A stretch of 44,817 bases of DNA from Bacteroidetes bacterium 4572_128 (GCA_002084355.1 NBLL01000079.1:1-44817); one strand, 5' to 3'. Positions 17,490-25,835 are shown, counted from the stretch's first letter. The notes: generated from the letters alone by a model not told the origin. Numbers and translations are program-made.

Positions 17490-20158
17490 AAAGTGATTCT
17501 ATTTTTAAAGCTATTAGCTCTGGAGAACAAATTATTTTTTATAATTACACAGATACAAATAATTGTTTTCAGAAAGTTTCGAGAATTACAAATATAAATA
17601 ATTTGCCAATTATTGAATTTAATGAATTAGAAAAAAACTATTGTAAAAATGATATTTTAATTCCTTTGAATGGAAATAAATTAGGTGGTATTTTTTCCGG
17701 AGATGGAATAATAGAAAATAATTTTAATCCATCTTTGACAGAAGCTGGAGAAAATCAAATAACTTATTCATATACAGATAACAATAATTGTACAGCAGAA
17801 ATATCTAAAAATTTTAATATTAATCCTTTGCCTGATTTAAGTTTTGAAAATTTAGAAAATCATTATTGTAAAAAAGATGAAATTATAAATATACAAACAT
17901 CTCCAACTTATGAAAATACTATTTTTTCTGGTGGAAATACAGATAAAGATGACGAACTTTCATTAAATGAAATTGGAACTTTTATAATAAATGCATCTTA
18001 TACAGATGAAAATTTATGTGAAAATTCCATTTCACAAAATATAGAAATTCATGATTTACCAACCGTTTCTATTAATTTGGATTCTTTAGATTATTGCAAA
18101 GGTAATTCTTTACACCAATTAAGTGTTTCGCCAGAAGGAGGAACTTTTGAAGGAATGGAAGTTATTGATAATTCTTTCAGTATAGATAAATTGGAAAGTG
18201 GAGATTATAAAATTGTTTATGAGTTTACAGATGGATTTTCTTGTACTGAAAAAGACTCTGTAAATTTCGAAATTCATAATTTACCGAGTGTAAGTTTTTC
18301 TGGAATAGAAGAAGAGTATTGTTTAAATAATGATACCGTTCATTTAAATGGAACTCCGGAAAATGGAATTTTCTCTAACTATACAGATACTTCATTTTTT
18401 GTGCCGTCTATTTCTGGAGATTTTGAAATTAAATATGAGTTTGTGGACGAGTTTTTTTGTAAAAATTCGCAAACAAAAAACTTTACAGTTCATAATTTAC
18501 CAAATATTTCTTTCGAAGGTTTAGCGGAAAATTATTGTAAAAATAGCGAATTTGATATTTTAACAGCAAGTATTTCTTCGGCGACTTTCTCTGAAAATAT
18601 AGAAAATGAAAATGAATTTCATCCGGAAAATGCGGACATTGGAGAAAATACGATTTTTTTAACTTACACAGACGAAAACCTTTGTACTGCTTTGGATTCT
18701 CAAAAAACTATAGTTTATGAAATTCCAGAGATAACTTTTGAAATTGAAAATAATGTATTTTGTATAAATGATGCGCAAATTTTTTTAGATGTAAATCCAT
18801 TAGGGGGAACTTTCGAAGGAAATGCTCTTACAAATAATTCATTTTTCCCATCTGAAGCAGGAGCAGGAACTCACGAAATTATTTATACTTATACTGATGA
18901 AAATTTTTGTGCAAATTTTGTTATGCAAGAAATAATTGTAAATCCTTTGACGGATTTGAGTTTTATAAATTTAGAAGAAAGATATTGTGAAGATTTTGGA
19001 GATATAGAATTGCAAGCATATCCAAGTGGTGGAAAATTTTATAAGAACAATTCTTTTGAAGATGAAATTGAGAATTTTGTATATGAATATCCGGGGGATT
19101 ATATTATTACTTATAAACACACAGACGAAAATAGTTGTAAAAATAGCATTTCAAAAAATATCAGAATAATGCCTTTGCCAAATGTTGATATTTTAAATTT
19201 GGATAGTATTTTTTGTGTAAATTCTAATGATATTGAGATTTTGCCATTTCCATTTACAGCAAAACTTTTTTATAATAATGAAGAAATAAATGAAAATATT
19301 TTTTCTCCAGAAGATTTTGGAGTAGGAAGTTTTGAAATTATTTGTAAATATGAAGACATAAACAATTGTAAAAATTCTAAAACGAAAATAATAAAAGTCA
19401 AAGACATTCCTGATGTGGAATTTTTATTAGATTCAGATACTTTATTATGTCAAAATAGTGATTCTATTTTATTAAAAGCCATTCCAAAAGGTGGAACTTT
19501 TTCTGGACTTGGTGTAGAAAAAGACTCTTGTTTTTTTCCTAAAATTGCAAATATTGGAACTCATAAAATTAAATATGTTTTCACAGATACTACAGCATCT
19601 GATAAAAAATGTTCAAATTTTGCGGAAATAAATTTAAAAGTAAATTCTTTACCAAATTTAGAATTTGAAAAAAGTATTATAGAAACAGATTTACCTTTGA
19701 ATTTGTATAATACTTTGAATATTGAAAATACTGACACTGATACGAATTTTTTCAATTTCATTTGGAATGATGGTATTATTGATTTATTAAATTATGAGAT
19801 TAAAAATTACGGTAATTATTCTTTAAAATTGGAAAATAGAGATACAAAATGTTCTATTTTTGAAAATATTTCTATTGAACGAAGTTCTAATTATGGAAGA
19901 TTAGTAATTAATGCTTATCCAAATCCATCTTATTCTCGTGATAAGTTAATGATTTCTGTTGACCAACTTGAAAAAAAAGATGTTGTTATTGAACTTTTAA
20001 CTTTTATTGGTCAAGTTTTATATCATAAAGAAATTAAAGATGTTTTATTTTTTGTTGATGAATTTGATATTTCTAATTTAGAAGAAGGAATTTATTTTAT
20101 TAGAGTAAATTACGGAGTTCAAGAAAATACTATTAAAAAAGTTGTAATTATGAAATAA
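17462..20158 (+). CDS. Giant protein segment 7: last modules and T9SS sorting domain
   Basis: The longest uninterrupted segment (about 900 codons) carries modules 33-41, then a gliding-type stretch (FIWNDGIIDLLNYEI) and the C-terminal type A sorting domain from about 19900: INAYPNPSYSRDKL, ISNLEEGIYFIRVNYG, IKKVVIMK. This domain directs export through T9SS and is normally cleaved by PorU. The stop at 20158 is followed 12 nt later by a strong terminator hairpin. Confidence 0.8.
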   Translation, partial: SSFIEGFGIESDSIFKAISSGEQIIFYNYTDTNNCFQKVSRITNINNLPIIEFNELEKNYCKNDILIPLNGNKLGGIFSGDGIIENNFNPSLTEAGENQITYSYTDNNNCTAEISKNFNINPLPDLSFENLENHYCKKDEIINIQTSPTYENTIFSGGNTDKDDELSLNEIGTFIINASYTDENLCENSISQNIEIHDLPTVSINLDSLDYCKGNSLHQLSVSPEGGTFEGMEVIDNSFSIDKLESGDYKIVYEFTDGFSCTEKDSVNFEIHNLPSVSFSGIEEEYCLNNDTVHLNGTPENGIFSNYTDTSFFVPSISGDFEIKYEFVDEFFCKNSQTKNFTVHNLPNISFEGLAENYCKNSEFDILTASISSATFSENIENENEFHPENADIGENTIFLTYTDENLCTALDSQKTIVYEIPEITFEIENNVFCINDAQIFLDVNPLGGTFEGNALTNNSFFPSEAGAGTHEIIYTYTDENFCANFVMQEIIVNPLTDLSFINLEERYCEDFGDIELQAYPSGGKFYKNNSFEDEIENFVYEYPGDYIITYKHTDENSCKNSISKNIRIMPLPNVDILNLDSIFCVNSNDIEILPFPFTAKLFYNNEEINENIFSPEDFGVGSFEIICKYEDINNCKNSKTKIIKVKDIPDVEFLLDSDTLLCQNSDSILLKAIPKGGTFSGLGVEKDSCFFPKIANIGTHKIKYVFTDTTASDKKCSNFAEINLKVNSLPNLEFEKSIIETDLPLNLYNTLNIENTDTDTNFFNFIWNDGIIDLLNYEIKNYGNYSLKLENRDTKCSIFENISIERSSNYGRLVINAYPNPSYSRDKLMISVDQLEKKDVVIELLTFIGQVLYHKEIKDVLFFVDEFDISNLEEGIYFIRVNYGVQENTIKKVVIMK

Positions 20159-20168
20159 TTATAATTAT

Positions 20169-20215
20169 AAAAATTTCAAATTCCAAGTTCTTAAAATATG
20201 GAATTTGAAATTTTT
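20169..20215 (+). terminator. Terminator of the giant gene
   Basis: AAATTTCAAATTCCA (20171-20185) pairs perfectly with TGGAATTTGAAATTT (20199-20213), extendable by two A-T pairs, around a 13-nt loop and followed by a T-run. It sits right after the stop codon. Confidence 0.75.
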
Positions 20216-20221
20216 TTCAAA

Positions 20222-20880
20222 AAAAACGCCCAAAATTTCAACATTTTTTATTTTAAAATAAAAAATTTTTTTTTCAAATTCGTCCAAATTTTTAATATTT
20301 TTAAATTTCAAAATAAAAAAAATTTTTTTTCAAAAATCATCCAAAATTTTAACATTTTTAAATTTCAAAATAAAAAAAATTTTTTTTCAAAATTCGTCCA
20401 AAATTTTAACATTTTTTAATTTCAAAAATCGTCCAAAATTTTAATAATTTTTAATTTCAAAAATCGTCTAAAATTTTAATATTTTTAAATTTCAAAATAA
20501 AAAAAAATTTTTTTTCATAATTCGTCCAAAATTTTAACATTTTTTAAATTTCAATTAAAAAAATTTTTTTTCAAATTCGTCCAAAATTTTAATATTTTTT
20601 AAATTGAAATTAAAAAAATTTTTTTCAAAATTCGTCCAAAATTTTAAGATTTTTTAATTTCAAAATTAAAAAAAAATTTTTTTTTCAAAATTCGTCCAAA
20701 ATTTTAACATTTTTAAATTTCAAATTAAAAAAAATTTTTTTAATAATTCGTCCAAAATTTTAATATTTTTTAATTTCAAATTAAAAAAAATTTTTTTAAT
20801 AATTCGTCCAAAATTTCAACATTTTTTAATTTCAAATTTAAAAAAAATTTTTTTCAAAATTCGTCCAAAATTTCAATGTT
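20222..20880 (+). repeat. Large degenerate repeat array, left part
   Basis: About 13 copies of a unit whose core is TTCGTCCAAAATTTTAACAT, followed by TTTTTAAATTTCAAATTAAA and an A-run/T-run junction. Cores are near 20228, 20280, 20338, 20396, 20431, 20466, 20523, 20578, 20632, 20692, 20748, 20805 and 20863. Unit length is mostly 52-60 nt, with two short units of 35. The array stops abruptly where the inverted end of the toxin cassette begins and resumes at about 21900. Confidence 0.85.
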
Positions 20881-20957
20881 TTTGTGTTTTGGGTGGTGTT
20901 TTCAGCCATTATAAATTTATGATGGGTAATTTGTGCGGTGAAAACACCGCATCGCAG
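20881..20957 (+). mobile_element. Left inverted end of the toxin/immunity cassette
   Basis: The inner 27 nt (20931-20957, starting TTGTGCGGTG and ending GCATCGCAG) are a perfect inverted copy of 21830-21856. The outer part (GGTGGTGTTTTCAGCC near 20892) matches the far end near 21870-21892 imperfectly. Each end carries two small palindromes: GGTGTTTTCA(G)CC outside and GCGGTG-AAAA-CACCGC inside. Confidence 0.7.
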
Positions 20958-21010
20958 TAATAATTTACTCTTCATTTTTTTATTTTTATATAAAATGAAC
21001 GAAAAAAAAT

Positions 21011-21352
21011 TTAAAAATAAAAATATATTCCAGTCTCAAAATCAATAGCATACTGAATCATTTTTGAAAATTTCTGTATAATTTGATTACTATTGATTTT
21101 CATTTGATTGATAATTAAAAAGCATTCATTTAAACGATATATTTCTGTAATACTTTCATCTTCATAATCATCAATAATTGTATCACAAGTCGTATTAATT
21201 TTATCAAATATTTTTAAATTCCATAATTCTATAAATTCATTTTCGGATAATTTCCATTCAATTAATTCTTCAGGTTTTGCCATGTCATAATCCAATGCTA
21301 AAATTGCATCTTGATTTTTCGGAACTGTAATATATCTGATATGCTCTGTCAT
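21011..21352 (-). CDS. Probable immunity protein of the toxin cassette
   Basis: This acidic cytoplasmic-type protein of 113 residues is read from ATG 21352; the TTG at 21361 overlaps the upstream stop and is less likely. There is no signal or membrane segment. I do not recognise the family. The immunity role is inferred from position: it begins 1 nt after the stop of the toxin-like gene (TAA-A-ATG), the usual tight coupling of toxin and immunity genes, and both lie between inverted repeats. Features seen are ALDYDMAKPEELIEWKLS, a DDYEDESITEIYRL acidic patch and a C-terminal aromatic end (TGIYFYF). Confidence 0.55.
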   Translation of the reverse strand: MTEHIRYITVPKNQDAILALDYDMAKPEELIEWKLSENEFIELWNLKIFDKINTTCDTIIDDYEDESITEIYRLNECFLIINQMKINSNQIIQKFSKMIQYAIDFETGIYFYF

Positions 21353-21353
21353 T

Positions 21354-21805
21354 TTATTCAAATAAAAAATGTGTTAATTGATTATATTCTGCTTGTGAAT
21401 TTCCTATAATTTTTCCATTTATAATTTTATTATTTGGTATTTTTCCATTCAAATCTAAATAACAACGTTTGCCTGTTAATTTTGTGTTTTGTATTCTAAA
21501 ATATTTTCCAGCTTTATCAACAACAAGCTGCATACCTGTTTTTTGATTTTTATAAATTGTCTTTCCTGTTTCTGTTGTTGATACTTTGGAATTTTTACCT
21601 GCAAATTTTTTAATATTTTTGTTTAAATCTGCTTTTTTCCATTACTATTATTAGAAGGTTGATTTAATAAATTCATGCAAAATATCACAACAAAAGAAAG
21701 AAAAAACATCATTGTTATTTGAGTAATAAATAATTTGCTTTTGTCTTTTGTTAAAGTTATTTTTTTTCCTAATAATACATTTATCAATTTTATCATTATA
21801 ATCAT
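21354..21805 (-). pseudogene. Toxin-like gene with N-terminal membrane segment, one-base frameshift
   Basis: The first frame (ATG 21805 or 21796) has a basic start and a hydrophobic helix (MMFFLSFVVIFCMNLL), then NQPSNNSNGKK, stopping at 21623. Adding one base in the run at 21633-21638 reads ADLNKNIKKFAGKNSK and continues to TAA 21354-21356. The distal 100 residues (GKTIYKNQKTGMQLVVDKAG, then YFRIQNTKLTGKRCYLDLNG, then GNSQAEYNQLTHF) resemble small C-terminal toxin modules of polymorphic toxins (Rhs/LXG type, 'dk.g.YfRi.d....gkr.YlDl.G ... G.sq.eyn..THF'). The match is from memory, not a search. The catalytic mechanism is unknown. The open frame runs back to a TTG at 21856 inside the inverted repeat. 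Confidence 0.55.
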
Positions 21806-21829
21806 TATAATTTTATTTTTATTAATTCC

Positions 21830-21895
21830 CTGCGATGCGGTGTTTTCACCGCACAATTATTCATAATGTCGGTGAAAACACCAACCAAGTGCAAA
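21830..21895 (-). mobile_element. Right inverted end of the toxin/immunity cassette
   Basis: 21830-21856 is the perfect 27-nt inverted partner of 20931-20957. Beyond it, GTCGGTGAAAACACCAACCA (21869-21888) corresponds to the outer palindrome of the left end. The repeat array resumes within about 10-15 nt, so the cassette plus ends (about 1 kb) sits inside the array. Confidence 0.7.
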
Positions 21896-21899
21896 GATA

Positions 21900-22204
21900 A
21901 TTTTTTATTAAAAAAAATTTTTTTCAAAATTCGTCCAAAATTTTAAGATTTTTAATTTTAAATTTAAAAAAAATTTTTTTCAAAATTCGTCCAAAATTTT
22001 AACATTTTTAAATTTCAAATTAAAAAAAATTTTTTTCAAAATTCGTCCAAAATTTTAATATTTTTTAATTTCAAATTAAAAAAAAATTTTTTTCAAAAAT
22101 CATAAAAATTTTAACATTTAAATAAAAGAATTTTTTTCAAATTCACCCAAAATTTTAATATTTAAAAAAAAACAACATTGGAGGTTTTTTTAAAACCTCC
22201 AATT
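21900..22204 (+). repeat. Degenerate repeat array, right part, ending in a palindrome
   Basis: Five more units in the same orientation as the left part have cores near 21931, 21987, 22046, 22102 and 22145. The last runs directly into a palindrome: ATTGGAGGTTTT (22177-22188) with AAAACCTCCAAT (22192-22203), a member of the AACATTGG family, which may also terminate the convergent genes. Confidence 0.75.
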
Positions 22205-22293
22205 CAATGTTTGTAGAAATATTAAAACTTTGAACGAATTATGATTTTTTTTTAATCAAAAAAAATCGGCAATTTTAAAAATTTAAAAAAAAA

Positions 22294-23650
22294 TTATTTT
22301 TTGTAAAAATTTTTTTTAATAAAAAACAAAGAAATTCCAAAAACCACAACAAAAATAAGAGGAGAAATAACATTTATAATTTGCCATTTTAATTTTTCTT
22401 TTTTAATTTTTTCTTTATCCAGCATCCTTAAAGTAATTTCTCTTGTTCTGACGCTCATCAAACCAGAATCATCACATAAATAATTTATCGCATTCAAAAT
22501 AAATTCTGTATTTCCTTTTGTAAAAGCATGCTCATAATATCTATCAGTTCCAAGTGGCAAACTTTGTAGGTTTCCATTTTTACTAATTTTAACAATATTT
22601 TTTATTATATCGCCGTCAGAAACAACTATCTGAGAAGTTTTTTTACTTTTTTCTATAAAATTTATATCCTTATTTTTTAAAATATTTTTAGGAATTCTGT
22701 TTTTAAATACAGATTCAAATTTTCCCTCTAAAAGAACTGCAACAGGAATATTTGATTTATTAAATTTCTTTTGATTTATTCTTTCTTTCAAAATATCAAG
22801 AGAAATACTTACAGGAGTATTTATAATTTTAGAATATTTAGAACTACTCAATAAAATTTTTTTATTAATTTCTGGATTTCCTCCAACGGTATCTATAGAA
22901 CTTATAAATTCTGATTTTACCATATTCACATATTTTGTTATTGTATGTTGATTTTCAGAATTTAATAATGGAAAATAAAGCCAAGGCATAGCTCTCCATT
23001 GTGGTTTACTTTTATTCAAAGAAACATTTACAGGTATGACAGAAGATTGTAGATCTTGTATTAAATCATTATTAATTCGTACTCCATATTTGAATAAAAT
23101 ATCATTCAAATTTAAATCTTTATAAGGTAAAGCGATTGTAAAATTTTTTTTTGCTAAACTATCTAAATTAGAATTAACAGCATCAATTAGCCATAAAATT
23201 TTCCCTCCATTCATTAAAAATTGGTCAATAACAAATTTATCTTTCTCGTCAAAAGTACTATCTGGTTTTGCAATTACAATTGCTTCATAGTCATTCAAAG
23301 CCCTTAATTGATGATTAATAATAACTCTCTTTACATCATAATATTCTGATAAAGAAATCATTATATCTCTTGTTTCTGGTATTCCTAACTCTCCGTGTCC
23401 ATCGATGAAAGCGATTTTTTTTCGTTTTTTTTCTATAGCTTTATAAATTTTATTTACAAATTCATATTCAAGTGCTTGTATGCTATTATTTAAATTTCTC
23501 TCCGCTTGACTTTGTTTTAAAAAATTTAAAACGTATTCCTCTCCCTGATAAATTATCAAAGCTCCGGGAAAAATTATTTTTTGTGTCATTGCTCCTTCTG
23601 CATCTTTATCTTGTACGTTTGTGGGAATTATACCTTTATCTATATAATTC
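22294..23650 (-). pseudogene. gldG: Gliding motility/ABC transporter protein GldG, C-terminal part
   Basis: The sense starts at DKGIIPTNVQDKDAEGA, a few codons upstream of the ATG at 23589. It matches GldG closely: QKIIFPGALIIYQGEEY, NNSIQALEYEFVNKIYK, KIAFIDGHGELG, LNLNDILFKYGVRIN, AVLLEGKFESVFKNRIPK, ILNAINYLCDDSGLM and a C-terminal membrane helix (NVISPLIFVVVFGISLFFI). GldG is the periplasmic/membrane partner of the GldA-GldF ABC transporter needed for gliding in flavobacteria; neither GldF nor GldA lies in the window. The 5' part is in another frame at 23636-23881. Confidence 0.8.
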
Positions 23651-23881
23651 CTTAATTGAATTTTTCAAACGCTTAAAACCTATTGGCATTTCGCCGTCCA
23701 GATAAATTTCTATATAAATTATATCATCTAAATTTCCCATTAAATTTTTCGTTCCTTCGGATAATGTATATCTATTTTCGGAAGTTAAATCAAAACGAAA
23801 AAAAATAAAAGAAGAAATATAACTAATGAGAATAATAATTAAAATTTTGTAAAATAATTTTATAAAACTTTTTTTTTTCAT
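23636..23881 (-). pseudogene. gldG: GldG, N-terminal part
   Basis: The N-terminal membrane helix (LFYKILIIILISYISSFIFF) is followed by the GldG hallmark FDLTSENRYTLSEGTKNLM and IYLDGEMPIGFKRLKNSIKE, then a stop at 23636. In GldG the FKRL segment is followed by about 35-40 residues before the 'LY.KGL.P.N' motif; here KGIIPTNV follows almost at once in a different frame. About 100 nt are therefore missing at roughly 23640-23660. The gene is probably inactive if the assembly is right. Confidence 0.8.
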
Positions 23882-23895
23882 AAATAATTTTTTTA

Positions 23896-23903
23896 CAAAA
23901 ATA
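23896..23903 (-). promoter_or_regulatory. Candidate -7 box for gldG
   Basis: On the minus strand this reads TATTTTTG, a match to TAnnTTTG, 14 nt upstream of the gldG ATG at 23881. It is divergent from an identical box at 23926-23933. Confidence 0.5.
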
Positions 23904-23925
23904 TATATTTATAAAAAAAAATATA

Positions 23926-23933
23926 TATTTTTG
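23926..23933 (+). promoter_or_regulatory. Candidate -7 box for the DUF5011 lipoprotein gene
   Basis: TATTTTTG fits TAnnTTTG and ends 27 nt before ATG 23961. It overlaps the TTG at 23931, arguing that TTG is not the start codon. Confidence 0.5.
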
Positions 23934-23960
23934 CAAAAAATAATTTTTAATAAAAAATAT

Positions 23961-24284
23961 ATGAAACATTTAAGTTTTTTGAATTTGATTTTAGTTTTTG
24001 GTCTTTTGTCTATTTTCATTATTTCTTGTGAAGACGAAGATAATGTTGCTCCAACGATAAGGTTACTGGCAGACAAAAATGGAGACATAGATAAAGTTTA
24101 TGTTGTTTTAAACGAAGATTGGCAAGATCCCGGTTATACGGCTGATGATAATACAGATAAAGATTTATTATTGTTTATTCGGTTTCTGACGCTGCTGGTA
24201 ATAAAACAAAAAAGGAAAGAACTGTTATTGTTAGAAATGCGATGTATCAATTTGCTGGAAAATGGGAAGTTAAAAAAACTGTAG
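23961..24284 (+). pseudogene. DUF5011-type lipoprotein, N-terminal part
   Basis: ATG 23961 starts MKHLSFLNLILVFGLLSIF then a lipobox-like IIS-C, predicting an outer-membrane lipoprotein. It is followed by the first half of a DUF5011/HYR-type Ig-like domain (APTIRLLADKNG, DWQDPGYTADDNTDKD). The frame is lost at about 24170; in the other frame IVYSVSDAAGNKTKKERTV completes the domain, about 20-25 residues short. The start is supported by the -7 box just upstream. Confidence 0.7.
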
Positions 24285-24697
24285 ACGGAGTTGATACTAA
24301 TGGAGATTATGAACAAACCTTATCTATGAGTGCAACTTTAAATAATGTTGTTAGGTGGTCTAATTTTTCTAATATAAATGATACACAAACTTCTTCCGAT
24401 GGAACAGTAATTTCTATTAAAAACATAAAAATTGATATGCAAACTAATTTTAAGCAAGATTCTGTTTGGTTGCCAACTACTATAGATGAGAATGAAAATG
24501 AAGATTGGCTTAAAGAACCTGGTTCTCTTGATGAAGAAGAAGAAAAACAATATTGGTTTAGAAATGGAGAAAATGCTTTTGGGAAATTAGATTCTATAGA
24601 AAATGATGTACCGAGAATTGTTTTACATTACGAATACAAGCATGCAGGTAGGAAATACCAAGTGAAAGAAACTTTTAAAAAGAAACTTGGCGAATAA
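24170..24697 (+). pseudogene. DUF5011-type lipoprotein, C-terminal part
   Basis: The sense resumes at IVYSVSDAAGNKTKKERTV (24170); the ATG at 24242 is internal. After the Ig-like domain comes a beta-rich region of about 140 residues (YQFAGKWEVKKTVDGVDTNG ... HYEYKHAGRKYQVKETFKKKL). This resembles the calycin-like C-terminal halves of Bacteroidota lipoproteins that pair with DUF5011-type domains. Function is unknown. A bidirectional terminator separates it from the convergent DUF4293 gene. Confidence 0.65.
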
Positions 24698-24709
24698 TTT
24701 TTTTTTATA

Positions 24710-24743
24710 AAAAACCCAATTTTTTTTTTTAAATTGGGTTTTT
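24710..24743. terminator. Bidirectional terminator
   Basis: AAAAACCCAATTT (24710-24722) pairs with AAATTGGGTTTTT (24731-24743) around a T8 loop. It lies between convergent stops at 24697 and 24749, with A- and T-runs on both sides. Confidence 0.85.
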
Positions 24744-24748
24744 ATAAT

Positions 24749-25210
24749 TTATCTGATTCTATCAGAATCTCTTATAAGTTTTTCGTCTGCTTTTATTCCT
24801 TTGCGAGCAAAAAATATCGAAACAAATGCAATTAATGGTAAAACTACTGAAAATGAATATTTTATGTTTTCAAACTCTAAAAATATAAAAACGTAATAAG
24901 AGATTAAAATGAAAAATATAAATATCAAAATCAAATTATATAAACAAATTTGCATTTGTAATTTTCTATCTTTATAAAGAAAAATACTTATAATGTTCAT
25001 TAATAAAATTATTGAAAATAAAATTATTAAAGACATTTTTGAAAATAAAGCTGCTAATGGATACAATATTATTTTAGAATCTAATCCAGCACTAACAAAT
25101 TCTTCAAACAAATTTTTATATGCTATAATTTCGGAAAATGGAAAAAAAAACACAAGAATTATCGCAATAAGCGATATTAATAAATAAATAGTTTGTACTC
25201 TTTGCAACAT
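24749..25210 (-). CDS. DUF4293 family membrane protein
   Basis: The start MLQRVQTIYLLISLIA is the signature of DUF4293, a Bacteroidota family. There are four predicted membrane helices (about residues 8-26, 57-78, 88-112 and 118-137), with a periplasmic loop after the first. The cytoplasmic tail is basic (RKGIKADEKLIRDSDRIR). The length of 153 residues is usual. Function is unknown. Confidence 0.85.
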   Translation of the reverse strand: MLQRVQTIYLLISLIAIILVFFFPFSEIIAYKNLFEEFVSAGLDSKIILYPLAALFSKMSLIILFSIILLMNIISIFLYKDRKLQMQICLYNLILIFIFFILISYYVFIFLEFENIKYSFSVVLPLIAFVSIFFARKGIKADEKLIRDSDRIR

Positions 25211-25291
25211 AATTTTTAATTTTAAAATTGCAAAAATATACGATTTTTTATAAAAAATTTTTTTTATTTAAAATTATTTTAATTTGAATTA

Positions 25292-25835
25292 ATGAAAAAA
25301 TTTTTTTTAATATTTCTTTTGTTTTTTTTGAAAAATTTTATTTTTTCTCAGAATTTTGAAAAAAAATTTATTGAACATTTGATAAATAAAGGAGATTATG
25401 AAGATGCAATTTATTGTTTAAATAAATTAGATTTAAAAGAATTTAAAAATCATGATTCTCAATTGTCCATAAAAAATTTTTCAAAAGTTACAGAAAGTTC
25501 CACTTTTTATGAGGAATCAAGGTTTTTTATTTCTTACGAAAATTTATATCTTTACAAATATGACATTAGTTTATTAATTTTAAAAGATATAAATATCAAA
25601 AATGAAAATCTTAAAAAATTAAGAAATTTGCAATTTGCAGGAATATCTCTTTTAAAAAGAGATATTGAAAATTTTAAAATTTACGAAAAAAAATTTACAA
25701 ATAATTATTTTGTTACAGCAGATGCAGAAAAAAATTTTGTAAAATATTTCAAAGAAATAAATAATTATAAAAACAAATCACCATTTTTTGCTGGATTTTT
25801 ATCAACTTTTTTGCCCGGTTCTTTTTATGTGTTTT
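25292..25835 (+). pseudogene. TPR-type secreted/membrane protein, N-terminal part
   Basis: A signal peptide (FFLIFLLFFLKNFIFSQ) is followed by helical TPR-like repeats (INKGDYEDAIYCLNKLDL and so on). A conserved Bacteroidota membrane signature then begins, SPFFAGFLSTFLPGS, where 'GK.Y.G...DG' should follow. The sense is lost there (about 25815-25830) and continues in another frame as FTFGVLFAENFVKQGKYNP. The original frame runs on to a stop at 25954 without sense. About 20 residues look missing. Confidence 0.6.

Larger units (their letters stand above)
9954..20158 (+). pseudogene. Giant modular T9SS-secreted surface protein, seven frame segments
   Basis: One ancestral gene covers about 10.2 kb: an N-terminal membrane/signal segment, about 41 copies of a module of 75-80 residues, one atypical region with a CARDB-like domain, and a C-terminal T9SS sorting domain (VINAYPNPSYSRDKLMISV ... 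GIYFIRVNYG). The module consensus is 'l.FenLe.nYC.ns..v.L..n.eGGtFSG.GI..n.F.P..ag.G...I.Y.YtDen.C...i.k.v.I'. Each copy carries two cysteines (YC near the start, DENNC near the end), suggesting one disulfide per module. The fold is probably Ig/PKD-like. Six frame changes split it at about 10560, 13010, 13210, 15415, 15803 and 17460; at each, some 20-40 expected residues are missing. An adhesin or surface-fibre role is inferred. Confidence 0.8.

Noticed and set aside
20198-20419. 73-codon ORF after the giant gene
   Set aside because: It begins inside the terminator stem and translates array units (FFFKFVQIFNIFKFQ-type repeats); not a gene.
20222-20880. CRISPR-like array
   Set aside because: Units are degenerate throughout, vary from 35 to 60 nt, and have no conserved repeat alternating with unique spacers; no cas genes are present.
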